A stretch of 64,000 nucleotides of DNA from an uncultured Prevotella sp. (GTDB lineage Bacteria; Bacteroidota; Bacteroidia; Bacteroidales; Bacteroidaceae): NCBI GenBank assembly GCA_934202525.1, contig CAKPYB010000004.1:1-64000 (forward strand), read 5' to 3'. Each line of letters starts with the position of its first letter. Positions within the stretch are counted from its first letter, which is position 1. A model generated the notes under the pieces. The model was given only the letters and a program-made list of their open reading frames with translations. It searched no databases and had not been told where the DNA came from. A program made the translations under genes and the position numbers. Positions 1 through 8,727 of the stretch are shown here, one piece after another.

Positions 1-59
1 GTTGCTTTTAAAATTATGGTGCAAAGGTAAGAACTTTTACGATAAAGGGCAAGGTATAA

Positions 60-245
60 ATGCGGAGCCGCTTACCACAAATTAGGCAACTACTTGATTC
101 TATGTCACTTACCGAAGAATAATCGAAAATAAGGCGTGGCAATAGGTGGCAATAGGTGACAATAAAAATACGTCTTATTGCCACCCATTTCTTTCTGTGT
201 ATCAATTACTTACAATCTGCGTGGCAGATGTGGCAATAAAATAGA
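60..245. repeat. Dispersed repeat, left copy
   Basis: This non-coding stretch carries repeated GGCAATA/GTGACAATA words and the half-hairpin GCGGAGCCGCTTACCA. Its reverse complement closely matches about 63670-63810: both hold ACATCTGCCAC, then GGTGGCAATAAG, then TATTTTTATTGTCAC, then CCACGCC, then GGTAAGCGGCTCCGC. The two copies are therefore diverged inverted repeats about 63 kb apart. No transposase is associated with either. I see no gene in bases 1-255; a -7 box on the minus strand (rc of 23-30, TACCTTTG) would fire leftward out of the window. Confidence 0.7.
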
Positions 246-255
246 AAAACTTTTT

Positions 256-2469
256 CTATATACGCGATGAAACATAACCATCAATATCGCTAAATGTCGT
301 ATCCAGAAACGTCAGGTCTTTCATTTGCAAGACATCAATCATACGATATTCCTTATACAACTGGCGAGAAAAACGAAGTTCAAAGGCCAAACGCAAATCA
401 TCCATGGCATCAGCACCTTCATCCTGCTTTGCCTCTTTACCCGTTATGGTTCTCATTCTCACAATCTCATACACATCACGAATCCCCTTACCTTTAATAT
501 ATGGCACGAAATAATGAAGATCCTGCAATGCTATGGTTGACGGGAACTTGGCACCCGTATAATATAAGGTGGCAGATTGATTCAAAAAACTCTTTTCGTA
601 CCCACGACGATGACTCGGACGAACCACACCAACCAACACCCGATTATCCACTTCCATTACAGTACCCTTCTGCGGAATCACATGTTGCACAGTATCCTTA
701 GCCTTCGTTTCTATCAATTCCTGTATGAAGTTTTCCAACAGCAACCTGTTTCTCTCATCATTCGGCCGAAGCGGAAAGGCACCGATATTCACTTCCTTGA
801 TAGTTTGGTAGAACTTAGCCATCTCCACATCAATCGGTTTGCCATCACCAGGGAACAGGATATAACCACCTATCACTTCCTTCTTGAGAGGAGCCTCAAC
901 ATAATCACGATAATAAATAGCATCACGATAACGGTGCATTTGGTTGATGGCATCGTCTGGAGGTACATCTACCCCATTGCCCAACTTGCTGGCTATCCGA
1001 TACTTTGCATCGAAAAGATAAGTCATCTTCATATCTTTCTGAAGATCGTTTTTGGTAAGTTGTAATACGATGTCCGGTTTCTGAGGTACGGTTGGTACGA
1101 CGAAGTGAGTCATACCGATGTTATCGTTCACCCATTCCGTATTCTTCGGATTATAAACAAGTTCCGCCAATTCCACCCCATCCTTTCGGAAGAGGATGCG
1201 AGAATTTTCACCCTTACCAAGTTCCCAAGTAAACAAGCCATTCATCTCCATGCGATTGCGATGCTCCACATCATTATCATCCAAATGCAATTGTTGCTTT
1301 ACGATATGGCTCACCTCTATAAAGCACCATATTTCATAGAGCGTGGCGATATCTTTCGACTGCAAGCGATACATACCCTCATTGAACGAATAAGCCTTAC
1401 GAAGCAAATTCCATGTGCGATAAACCAGACTATAGCCAGAAGCTTTCTGCAAAACAAGACTCTCCTGATTCAATCCCTTGAAACGGCCAATGGTACGGAA
1501 GAAAGGATTTCTCCGCAACCTATAGAGGGCAAGAAAGGTATCATCCAGTTCCTTCCTTGTAGTATCAGATACACCCTCCACCTTCAAGATACGCTCCTTC
1601 AACACGGCATACCTATCCGTGATTTGACCCAATGCATATTTCAAGAAACGATTCTCTTGTGTATCATTCGATTGCACTTGCTCCTCCACCCGATAAAGAC
1701 GAGCAGGCTCCCTGCGATGCTCGGCTATCTCATTTTCTAAAGACATAGGTATTCTGCGCAACTTATCAGCACGAAGAAAAGCCTCCCTACCATGCAATCG
1801 ATGGCGAGGACGCTCAATGATATTCTTACAAGCGTTCAAGAACTTCTTTTGTTCAGCCGCAAAGATGCTCCACCAGATAATCTCAGGCGTCTCTCCATTT
1901 GCATCAGGAGAAAAGCTATGGAAGGTTCGCTTCAAGAAATCAAGCGACAACATATGATACTCTTGTTCGATGTCTTCCACTATCTTCTTCCAATGACTAT
2001 GATAATCCAGTTTGGTACTCAACACCTCAAAAGAGAAAGAAAATCTTCGCTTTCCCTTATCTGTATCATATTCGAAGTTGATTTCCGAACGCCCAATCTC
2101 ATTGCCATAGTTGAGAAAGCCAGCGAGCAGTCCTCTTCTAAAGGCAAATCGCTCATTATCACTTTGGCTTACGGAACAGAACTTCGCACCCTTGACATGG
2201 CTATTCTCCTTGAAATCAATCCATATAGGATAGTCTGTGTTATCAAAGAAGATAGCAGGCGCAGGCACATCTTTCAAGATACTTTCTGAAGATTTACCAT
2301 CCTCCAAAAGCCGCTCTACCGACACGACACCCTCCGACCAAGAGTAAGTGGAAGTAAGATGCTCCTCTCCCACATTACCCTTAGCCTTTCTCCATATTGC
2401 ATCAAACTTGGTGCATTCGATGGTCATCATAAAGTCTAGATGCTCCAGCCTCAGCAGTTCCATACGCAA
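256..2469 (-). CDS. DUF2357 McrC-like restriction nuclease (LlaJI R2-type)
   Basis: Probable DNA-cleavage subunit of a LlaJI/McrBC-type restriction system. It has 737 residues. The N-terminal half resembles the DUF2357 region, with the family-typical LYEIWCFIEV stretch near residues 377-386. A PD-(D/E)XK core follows, with Asp466 (QKPDIVL) and the DAKYR motif at 487-491, then the QMHRYRDA helix near 510-517. In LlaJI and McrBC the nuclease is recruited by the AAA+ partner and does not recognise DNA by itself. The partner gene lies immediately upstream with a 49-nt gap, so this is the last gene of the operon. A start two codons downstream (Met3) is also possible. The family assignment is secure; cleavage specificity cannot be read from the sequence. 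Confidence 0.85.
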   Translation of the reverse strand: MRMELLRLEHLDFMMTIECTKFDAIWRKAKGNVGEEHLTSTYSWSEGVVSVERLLEDGKSSESILKDVPAPAIFFDNTDYPIWIDFKENSHVKGAKFCSVSQSDNERFAFRRGLLAGFLNYGNEIGRSEINFEYDTDKGKRRFSFSFEVLSTKLDYHSHWKKIVEDIEQEYHMLSLDFLKRTFHSFSPDANGETPEIIWWSIFAAEQKKFLNACKNIIERPRHRLHGREAFLRADKLRRIPMSLENEIAEHRREPARLYRVEEQVQSNDTQENRFLKYALGQITDRYAVLKERILKVEGVSDTTRKELDDTFLALYRLRRNPFFRTIGRFKGLNQESLVLQKASGYSLVYRTWNLLRKAYSFNEGMYRLQSKDIATLYEIWCFIEVSHIVKQQLHLDDNDVEHRNRMEMNGLFTWELGKGENSRILFRKDGVELAELVYNPKNTEWVNDNIGMTHFVVPTVPQKPDIVLQLTKNDLQKDMKMTYLFDAKYRIASKLGNGVDVPPDDAINQMHRYRDAIYYRDYVEAPLKKEVIGGYILFPGDGKPIDVEMAKFYQTIKEVNIGAFPLRPNDERNRLLLENFIQELIETKAKDTVQHVIPQKGTVMEVDNRVLVGVVRPSHRRGYEKSFLNQSATLYYTGAKFPSTIALQDLHYFVPYIKGKGIRDVYEIVRMRTITGKEAKQDEGADAMDDLRLAFELRFSRQLYKEYRMIDVLQMKDLTFLDTTFSDIDGYVSSRI

Positions 2470-2518
2470 CCTATTTTTATATATACCCTATTATCTCTTC
2501 CCTATCCAAATATTTTGA

Positions 2519-4465
2519 TTAGCTCCAGAAACTGGTAAAGCCCGTTTTACAACGTTCCTTCATTTCTTTCAACTTAGCCAAAGAAACAGATTTCTCATGT
2601 AGTGTCTCAGGCAACATATCAGTCACAACCTGTTCCAATCGAGCAAGAAGTTCTTCCTTTACCTTTTGGTCATCGCCCTCAATGCGAGAGAGAACTTTCA
2701 TCGAAGTAATCTCATCCAAGGCACGAGCCACGACCTCTTCCTCATCCAGTTCATCACCATCCTCATCTTTGCGATAAGGGAGATTGTTTACCACATAGAG
2801 CAAGAACTCGTTGCGTGTACGATAAGCCACCTTAAACGGAGTGCCCTCCAGAACTTCATTAATCTTCTGTAGATATGTGATAGCCTTATCACAAACTTTC
2901 TGATTATCAGAATAGACATCCATGCCTTCTACATTCGTTCCTACTAAGTCATCAAAGTTGAGTTTGCCTATTGTTTCATGCTTCTGGGTCAACCCACCTG
3001 CCAAGTCCACCTCATTCATCTCGATGGTCATAGCTCTATCAAGCACTTTTCGTGAAAAAGAGAAGGTGGTTTCATCCATGTTGACTGTACCGACGACAAT
3101 GAGGTTTTGAGGGATGGAAATACCTTTCTCTATAAATTGACGAAACAATCCAAACTGCTTTTCATCTGGACACTCTACTAAAAGTTCATTTATCAAATTC
3201 TTGTACCACGCTTTTGGAACTCGTTCATCAGTCTTTTCGTCAAGTTCAGCCTCATACTCTGGTTTCAAAATTGGGTCAGTTACAACATCACCTGTCTCTT
3301 CATCTTTTTTACGAGACTCCACAACACTAAGATATTCTGCAAAGTATTGCTCAACAGGAGCCAAGTTCATTTCATCCAAACACAAGAAATATGGAACATG
3401 AGGATTTTCCCAAGCCTTGACAATAAACTTCAAGAAATCTCCTGCTATGAAAGCTGGTTCTTCTCCCAATCTACTAACATACCCTATCAACTCAGAAGAG
3501 TCATGCCAATTAGGTTTCACTTGCACCATCTCATAGTTCTTCGGTTTATGCTCCTTGTAATCAGATGTGCCAACTTCCCAACAAGCACGAGCCAACTCAC
3601 GAACGATTCGGCTCTTACCTGTACCAGATATACCTGCTAGCAAAAGGAATGGCTTCGACTTGATGGCGGTGATGTAGGGGCGATATTTTGAAGCAACAAC
3701 ACTAGCTAAAGTGTTATTCATATATTCAGGAACAACATTGGCATATTTATCAACATTATAGATAGGCAAATTTTGAATCAGAGTTCCATAAGATTCCAAA
3801 ATATTCTTGGGAAGATAAAGTTCTCTTCCATTTTCTTCAAATATCCCTAAATCTTTCAAAAAGCTAATGGGCTTCCAATCCTTATACTTTGCACATGATG
3901 GTTCTATATCCTCTGCATTCACTTCAAACTTCTCGTCTTTAAACTTTCTTATTATCTGAGTATAAGAAAAGCCATGATTCTGAATCATCTGAATAAAATA
4001 CACATACACCAATGAAGTCAACTTATCCAATTCATAACAAGCACGCAGGGCTAAGCATGGAATCTCTATATCAGAATCGCTATCTGGTATACCATTATTA
4101 TTACGACCAAAAATTGTGTGAGATAAAGAATAGAAAACGATTTTATGAACCTCATTCCAATTATCACCTATCCAAGCCTCATAGAATGTTTTACCAATAG
4201 AAGTAATTCTACGTCTGCTCAAATTACTAGCATTTTCCCATTCTATAAAACCATAATAAGTTAAGATCTGCATTTTCTTCGTATAGCTTTGAGGTTCCTT
4301 ATCTCCGCTATCTAAGCCTAAACCTGATAAAACTTTACGAGCCTTGTCAATGTAGACTGAATTTTCCACCCAGTCATTAGCAGCATAATAAATGCCCAAA
4401 ACAGCCTTTAAGGTCTCTCCATCAACACTATGCTTTGGAGTTTTTAAATTCATATCTCTATCCAT
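2519..4465 (-). CDS. McrB-like AAA+ NTPase (LlaJI R1-type)
   Basis: Motor/recognition subunit of the restriction system, 648 residues. Residues 1-250 show no familiar fold by eye and are where a target-recognition domain would sit. The AAA+ module carries Walker A GISGTGKS (278-285), Walker B FLCLDEMN (360-367), a sensor-like GTVNMDET (459-466) and the RKVLDRAM arginine region (472-479). McrB of E. coli uses NTAD at the sensor/guanine-contact position; here it is NMDE, so GTP preference cannot be assumed. The start codon overlaps the stop of the upstream methyltransferase as TAATG, which indicates translational coupling. A second Met at residue 5 is an alternative start. The nuclease partner is immediately downstream. 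Confidence 0.85.
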   Translation of the reverse strand: MDRDMNLKTPKHSVDGETLKAVLGIYYAANDWVENSVYIDKARKVLSGLGLDSGDKEPQSYTKKMQILTYYGFIEWENASNLSRRRITSIGKTFYEAWIGDNWNEVHKIVFYSLSHTIFGRNNNGIPDSDSDIEIPCLALRACYELDKLTSLVYVYFIQMIQNHGFSYTQIIRKFKDEKFEVNAEDIEPSCAKYKDWKPISFLKDLGIFEENGRELYLPKNILESYGTLIQNLPIYNVDKYANVVPEYMNNTLASVVASKYRPYITAIKSKPFLLLAGISGTGKSRIVRELARACWEVGTSDYKEHKPKNYEMVQVKPNWHDSSELIGYVSRLGEEPAFIAGDFLKFIVKAWENPHVPYFLCLDEMNLAPVEQYFAEYLSVVESRKKDEETGDVVTDPILKPEYEAELDEKTDERVPKAWYKNLINELLVECPDEKQFGLFRQFIEKGISIPQNLIVVGTVNMDETTFSFSRKVLDRAMTIEMNEVDLAGGLTQKHETIGKLNFDDLVGTNVEGMDVYSDNQKVCDKAITYLQKINEVLEGTPFKVAYRTRNEFLLYVVNNLPYRKDEDGDELDEEEVVARALDEITSMKVLSRIEGDDQKVKEELLARLEQVVTDMLPETLHEKSVSLAKLKEMKERCKTGFTSFWS

Positions 4466-5607
4466 TATAGTTTAGCCATTAAAGATTCAACAATTTCCTT
4501 TACCAATCTTGAAGGAATACCCTCACCTATCACTTTTCTTATGAAAGTTTCTTCTGCCCAATCAGGAATTGGCCAATCAATAGGTAAAGACGAGACTATC
4601 AACAATTCATATATTGTTAACACTCGCGGATCCGAATACAACATCTCACCGTTTACCTCATACGCTCTGCCTGGATGAACACAAGCCAAAGAAGATATTA
4701 CGCCATTATTCTGTGTTATCGTTCTTGCAGGTTTATCCCAATACATTCTTCTATAATGATTGTGGTGAGCCACAACGTGAACTCCATTTTCCTTTTGAGG
4801 ATAATAAACTGGATTATAAATAGCAGACTTACCTGTTGGTGTATGCATCATCCATTCCACTTGTTTCCATGAATGCTTTGGAGGATAATGCCATTTTGAC
4901 ACGGCAAGTCCTTGATCCTTCTTTTTCAGAAAATCAGGAAACTTTTCCAAAGTAAAATCAAGCCCTTCTCTCAACAAAGGATCCAAACTAGGCAAATATC
5001 CAATAGCTTCTTGCAATGTAATGTGTGGAAGAGGACTAGGAAAAGTCCATTCCAAATCAATATCATTACGTACCAGCAAAAAGATATTGCGTTCTCTCAT
5101 CTGTGGAACTCCATGATCCATCGCCTTCACCAAAGTTTCGTCATTAAAATGATATTCAGCTAAAGAAGAATGCAGATAATCAGGAATAAGCATAATCTCC
5201 CCTCCTACCTTTATTTTAGTTTTAAGGATAGTTGGTACATTCTCTATAAATGCAAATTGCGGCTTTACTCGCTTAATAACATCAACTGCATAATATATAA
5301 GTTGATTACGCACATCAAACTCCTCTCGATTACCAGCCATACTCATACCTTGACAAGGAGGGGTCGCTATTATAAAATCTACATCAACATTTATAGCCGC
5401 ATTAACGATTTGGCTTCTCAAGTCATCATCAGTTATATCCCCAACTATCATTTGGGTATCTTTATATACATCAGCATAGAATCGAGCTCTTTTCTCAATC
5501 AATTCATTTGCTATCAATATATCTACACCAATTTGCTTCAAATAAGCTTCTGCGATGCCTACATTAGCAAACAAAGATAATCCTTTTAGTCTTCTAGAAT
5601 ATGCCAT
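4465..5607 (-). CDS. DNA (cytosine-5-)-methyltransferase, second of pair
   Basis: C5-cytosine DNA methyltransferase that should protect one strand of the site cut by the downstream nuclease. Visible motifs in order: motif I SLFANVGIAEA near residue 11, motif IV with catalytic Cys in ATPPCQGMS, motif VI FIENVP, motif VIII PQMRERN, and motif X IGEGIPSRLV near the C-terminus. At 380 residues the size fits the family, with a compact target-recognition region between motifs VIII and IX. It overlaps the upstream methyltransferase and the downstream McrB-like gene by one base each (TAATG). Two adjacent methyltransferases are the hallmark of LlaJI-type systems with asymmetric sites, where each enzyme modifies one strand. 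Confidence 0.92.
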   Translation of the reverse strand: MAYSRRLKGLSLFANVGIAEAYLKQIGVDILIANELIEKRARFYADVYKDTQMIVGDITDDDLRSQIVNAAINVDVDFIIATPPCQGMSMAGNREEFDVRNQLIYYAVDVIKRVKPQFAFIENVPTILKTKIKVGGEIMLIPDYLHSSLAEYHFNDETLVKAMDHGVPQMRERNIFLLVRNDIDLEWTFPSPLPHITLQEAIGYLPSLDPLLREGLDFTLEKFPDFLKKKDQGLAVSKWHYPPKHSWKQVEWMMHTPTGKSAIYNPVYYPQKENGVHVVAHHNHYRRMYWDKPARTITQNNGVISSLACVHPGRAYEVNGEMLYSDPRVLTIYELLIVSSLPIDWPIPDWAEETFIRKVIGEGIPSRLVKEIVESLMAKL

Positions 5608-6734
5608 TAGCGTATCATTTCAAATAAACGTTTAACAAACAAAGGAGGAATGCCCTCACCTATGATTCTTCGTAAAAAAGCCTCCTGCGTTCCTTTTGGT
5701 ATTGGCCAATCATCAGGAAGACTCATTATACGCATCAATTCATATAAAGTCAATGCTCTTGGATCAGAATAAATATCACCTTCCAACTCATCATGATACA
5801 AAAAACGACCTGGGTGTACATTATTTTGCGAGGATATTTTTCTATTATCCATTGTAACCGTGTATGCAGGTGTATCCCAATTTTGTCTTTTATATGTATT
5901 GTGATATCCTTTTACGTATTCTCCATTCTCTTTTATAGGTTTATATACCTCATTATCAAAAGCTGTACAACCAGTAGGTGTATGCAACATGGCAACAACT
6001 TGCCTATAAACATGGACTGGTGGAATGTTCCATGGAGAAATCGCTAATGCATCCCTCCTTCGTTCTTCATATTTTGGAAACATTCGCTGAAACTCAGTAG
6101 GATCCAAATCCTTTATAAAAGGATCTATCATCGGTAAATTTCCTATGGCATCTCTCATAGTTACAATCCGATTACTCTTTGAAGGAAGTTCCCATACAGG
6201 TTGATCTTTTCTTGAAAGCAATACTATTGCTCTTTCACGAACTTGAGGTACGCCATAATCAGCAGTATCGATTACATTAAAAGATATTTCATATTTATCT
6301 CCCAAAGTATCGCTTATAATATCGGGAATCAGACACAATTGCCCATTATAATCTATGGTCGTTTTCAAATAACCTGGTACATTTTCAAGTACAGCATACT
6401 TTGGCTCCAAATCCTGAATAGAATGCAATGCAGGAATAGTCAAGCTATTGCGCTCATCGCCTTCAATCTGCTGTCCAGCAGTACTAATGCCTTGGCAAGG
6501 AGGAGTAGCCATAATAACATCGACATGACGTTCTCTACTGGTTTTAATAATACTGTCGTAAACCTTTGTATCCAAAATGTTTCCACATATCATTGAAGAA
6601 TTAGGATAAATTCTCTGATACAAAGTTGCCCGTCGCTGCAGTAATTCATTAGCTACTACAACGTCTACGCCATCAACTTCATGCAATCTCGCTTCTGCTA
6701 CGCCAATATTAGCAAATAAAGATAAAATACGCAT
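5607..6734 (-). CDS. DNA (cytosine-5-)-methyltransferase, first of pair
   Basis: C5-cytosine DNA methyltransferase of 375 residues and first gene of the restriction-modification operon. Motif I is LSLFANIGVAEA, motif IV carries the catalytic Cys in ATPPCQGIS, motif VI is VLENVP, motif VIII PQVRERA, and the C-terminal motif is IGEGIPPLFV. It is clearly paralogous to the next gene but diverged between motifs VIII and IX, as expected if the two recognise different strands of an asymmetric site. Methylase genes placed first allow protection to precede nuclease synthesis. No clean TAnnTTTG box lies in the 60 bases before the start. Confidence 0.92.
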   Translation of the reverse strand: MRILSLFANIGVAEARLHEVDGVDVVVANELLQRRATLYQRIYPNSSMICGNILDTKVYDSIIKTSRERHVDVIMATPPCQGISTAGQQIEGDERNSLTIPALHSIQDLEPKYAVLENVPGYLKTTIDYNGQLCLIPDIISDTLGDKYEISFNVIDTADYGVPQVRERAIVLLSRKDQPVWELPSKSNRIVTMRDAIGNLPMIDPFIKDLDPTEFQRMFPKYEERRRDALAISPWNIPPVHVYRQVVAMLHTPTGCTAFDNEVYKPIKENGEYVKGYHNTYKRQNWDTPAYTVTMDNRKISSQNNVHPGRFLYHDELEGDIYSDPRALTLYELMRIMSLPDDWPIPKGTQEAFLRRIIGEGIPPLFVKRLFEMIR

Positions 6735-7128
6735 TTATTCCTTATCATAATTTGAATAATAACTACAATAGAGACAAGGAATGAAATAAAAAAGGTATTT
6801 ACCAGCTAACCCCCGATAGCAAATAGCATAACTATGCTTAAAACTACATCACTTGACATAGATATGAGCATAGCTAACACTAATATGAACTAGTAAAAGT
6901 GAGCATAACCACGGTATAGAGTATAACTTGAACCTACAACAAGTGAAATTAATCACTTTGTAGAGTAATAGATTTTAATGGCATGAGTACTTAAAAATGT
7001 CCCACACCATATACTCTATTCATTACTTTGTCACTATAGCATAATGAGCGTAGAACTTATATTCAGGAAAACGGGCAGCACACAAAAATGCCCAAGAGTA
7101 CAGATAAAAAGAAACGTAGGCTTCCCTC
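6735..7128. other. Gene-free interval with AGCATA repeats
   Basis: No convincing gene is visible. The first part holds several copies of AGCATA, including AGCATA-AC-TATGCT near 6815, GAGCATAGC near 6865, GAGCATAACC near 6902 and TAGCATAATGAGC near 7037. These could be operator half-sites for the methyltransferase operon, whose first start codon is at 6734. A 71-codon rightward frame at 7044-7259 runs into the hairpin described next and has no recognisable sequence, so it is not called. Confidence 0.4.
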
Positions 7129-7257
7129 ATCCGACTCTCAGGCATTTGGCGTGGCCCGCATCTCAGATAAGTTCCGCCTACGCTATAGCGCAGGCGTTCA
7201 CTGAACTTATTCTAAGAGATGCTTCTGTTAATCGCCAAATTTCGAGAGTCTCCGAAT
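7129..7257 (-). repeat. Long imperfect hairpin / possible structured RNA or MITE
   Basis: About 127 bases fold on themselves in nested pairs: GACTCTC with GAGAGTC, ATTTGGCG with CGCCAAAT, CATCTCAGATAAGTTC with GAACTTATTCTAAGAGATG, and a core CGCCTACGCT/AGCGCAGGCG around TATA. The element lies between a leftward promoter at 7394-7424 and the restriction operon. It could be a folded leader or small RNA, or the remnant of a miniature inverted-repeat element. Nested mismatches in the stem suggest structure maintained by compensatory change rather than a simple fresh palindrome. Confidence 0.55.
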
Positions 7258-7393
7258 AATCGTAAACGCTTTGTATATTAATACATTATATGTCTATAAA
7301 ATTGTTCTTTCTGTTTCTTATTTTTCTGTTTTATTTGTTCAACTTATGTTACAAGGGAGCAGCCGCCTGGGGCAACCTTTCCCTTTTCGAGGG

Positions 7394-7424
7394 CAAAGGT
7401 ACAAAAAATAAATGAAAGATGCAA
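7394..7424 (-). promoter_or_regulatory. Leftward Bacteroidota promoter
   Basis: On the minus strand TTGC (7424-7421) lies 19 nt before TACCTTTG (7401-7394), matching the -33/-7 pattern. Transcription would start near 7387 and run through the long hairpin at 7129-7257 towards the methyltransferase genes. The first transcribed bases form a small CCCTCG-AAAA-GGG-like fold. The product may be a long leader (about 650 nt) of the restriction operon or a separate small RNA. Confidence 0.6.
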
Positions 7425-7502
7425 CTTAATACCTCAAAATATCTTTTATCGAGTAAATTTTACTAGAAGCATCAAAGGAGAATCTTTATATTTACAACAT
7501 TA

Positions 7503-8573
7503 TCAGTCCTGCTCTTTATTGACTTGTTGTTGCATAAAAATCTCTTTTTGCCGCTCTATTTCGTGTCGAAGCTGCTCTTCGGTTGGCAGATAAGTCAAAT
7601 ACTTAGCTTGAAACAATTGCTTATTCTCCTTCAAGATAGAATACTTTGCCATATCCTCACTTGTCTTCGAACACAAAATCAAGCCTATCGTCGGATTATC
7701 ACCATCCGTTCTTTTCAATTCATCATACATTCTGACATACATATCCATCTGCCCAACATCTTGATGAGATATCTGGGTAGTCTTCAGGTCAATCAACAAA
7801 AAGCATTTCAAGATATAGTTATAAAACACAAGGTCTATATAGAAATCTCCCATATCAGTATGAATATGCTGTTGGCGAGCAACAAAGGCATAACCTTTAC
7901 CCATTTCCATGATGAACTTCTGAAGATGAGTAATGATACTTCCTTCCAACTGCGACTCTGAAAAATCAGAATTAGGTGCAAGTCCCAAAAATTCTGCCAC
8001 TACTGGATTCTTGATAAATTCCAATTTGTCCTTTTGCATAGGAGCAGTAATTTCTTTCATCTCATTCTCCACTACAATTTTATTCTGCGATTGCAATAGA
8101 CGGTAATAATATTGTGAAGCAATGTTTCGACGAAGCGTTCTCACACTCCAAGTCTCCACAAATGCCTCGTGGGCATACCAATTGCGAGCAGCCTCATCAT
8201 CTATATCCAGAAGCTGACAGTAATGGGTCCAAGAAAGAAGCTCAGATTTTCCAATCGGTGATTGGAAAATGTTTGGGAAAGTCTTATAGAATCTTGTAAA
8301 GTTATATAAATAACTCTTAGTAAATCCCTTACCATATATATTAGTAAGCTCCTTCGAGAGATTCTTTATGACTTCACGCCCATATTCTGCACGATTTTCC
8401 CCCAACAAGATTTCCTCGCTAATACGTTTGCCAAGCAACCAATTGCGTTGAACCATCGTAATATTGATAGAGCGGAAAGCCTCTTGCCGTGCGAAATCTA
8501 TTATGCTTTGAGCATCAGCCAACAGATTGTCACTATTGTTACATAATTTCAAATTCATTTTCTTCATATACAA
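7503..8573 (-). CDS. DUF1016 (YhcG-type) PD-(D/E)XK nuclease
   Basis: Member of the DUF1016/YhcG family, predicted nucleases often found near restriction systems or in defence islands. The 356 residues divide into a helical N-terminal half (VQRNWLLGKRISEE near 41-54, LSWTHYCQLL near 113-122) typical of DUF1016_N, and a C-terminal nuclease core. The core has GDFYIDLVFYN (242-252) and the IDLKT motif (261-265), followed by GQMDMYVRMYD. A -7 box TAAATTTG on the minus strand (8604-8597) lies just upstream. Met3 or Met6 are alternative starts. The gene is separated from the restriction operon by the 770-bp non-coding interval, so it is probably expressed independently. Confidence 0.85.
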   Translation of the reverse strand: MYMKKMNLKLCNNSDNLLADAQSIIDFARQEAFRSINITMVQRNWLLGKRISEEILLGENRAEYGREVIKNLSKELTNIYGKGFTKSYLYNFTRFYKTFPNIFQSPIGKSELLSWTHYCQLLDIDDEAARNWYAHEAFVETWSVRTLRRNIASQYYYRLLQSQNKIVVENEMKEITAPMQKDKLEFIKNPVVAEFLGLAPNSDFSESQLEGSIITHLQKFIMEMGKGYAFVARQQHIHTDMGDFYIDLVFYNYILKCFLLIDLKTTQISHQDVGQMDMYVRMYDELKRTDGDNPTIGLILCSKTSEDMAKYSILKENKQLFQAKYLTYLPTEEQLRHEIERQKEIFMQQQVNKEQD

Positions 8574-8596
8574 AAAATTACATTCTTATATGTGGG

Positions 8597-8604
8597 CAAA
8601 TTTA
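8597..8604 (-). promoter_or_regulatory. -7 box for DUF1016 gene
   Basis: TAAATTTG on the minus strand, 24 bases before the start codon of the DUF1016 gene. No good TTTG is seen at the -33 distance. Confidence 0.45.
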
Positions 8605-8645
8605 CAAAGAAATATCGAGAATACCACATTTTTAATATATAAAAG

Positions 8646-8677
8646 TTTGGAGAATACAAAGAAAACTTGTAATTTTG
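8646..8677 (+). promoter_or_regulatory. Promoter of truncated PARG-like gene
   Basis: TTTG (8646-8649), a 20-nt spacer and TAATTTTG (8670-8677) match the Bacteroidota consensus. Transcription should start near 8684, about 44 nt before the ATG at 8728. Confidence 0.75.
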
Positions 8678-8727
8678 CCTGAAAGAATGGATTTTTAGTG
8701 ACACGAACAAAATAAACAGAAGAAATC

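Noticed and set aside
577..1065. 162-codon frame opposite the DUF2357 gene
   Set aside because: Antisense shadow without domain features.
7044..7259. 71-codon rightward frame
   Set aside because: Runs through the long hairpin; its codons are explained by the palindrome.
7100..7424. Retron-type msr/msd RNA
   Set aside because: The hairpin has a comparable size, but no reverse transcriptase gene is present anywhere in the window.
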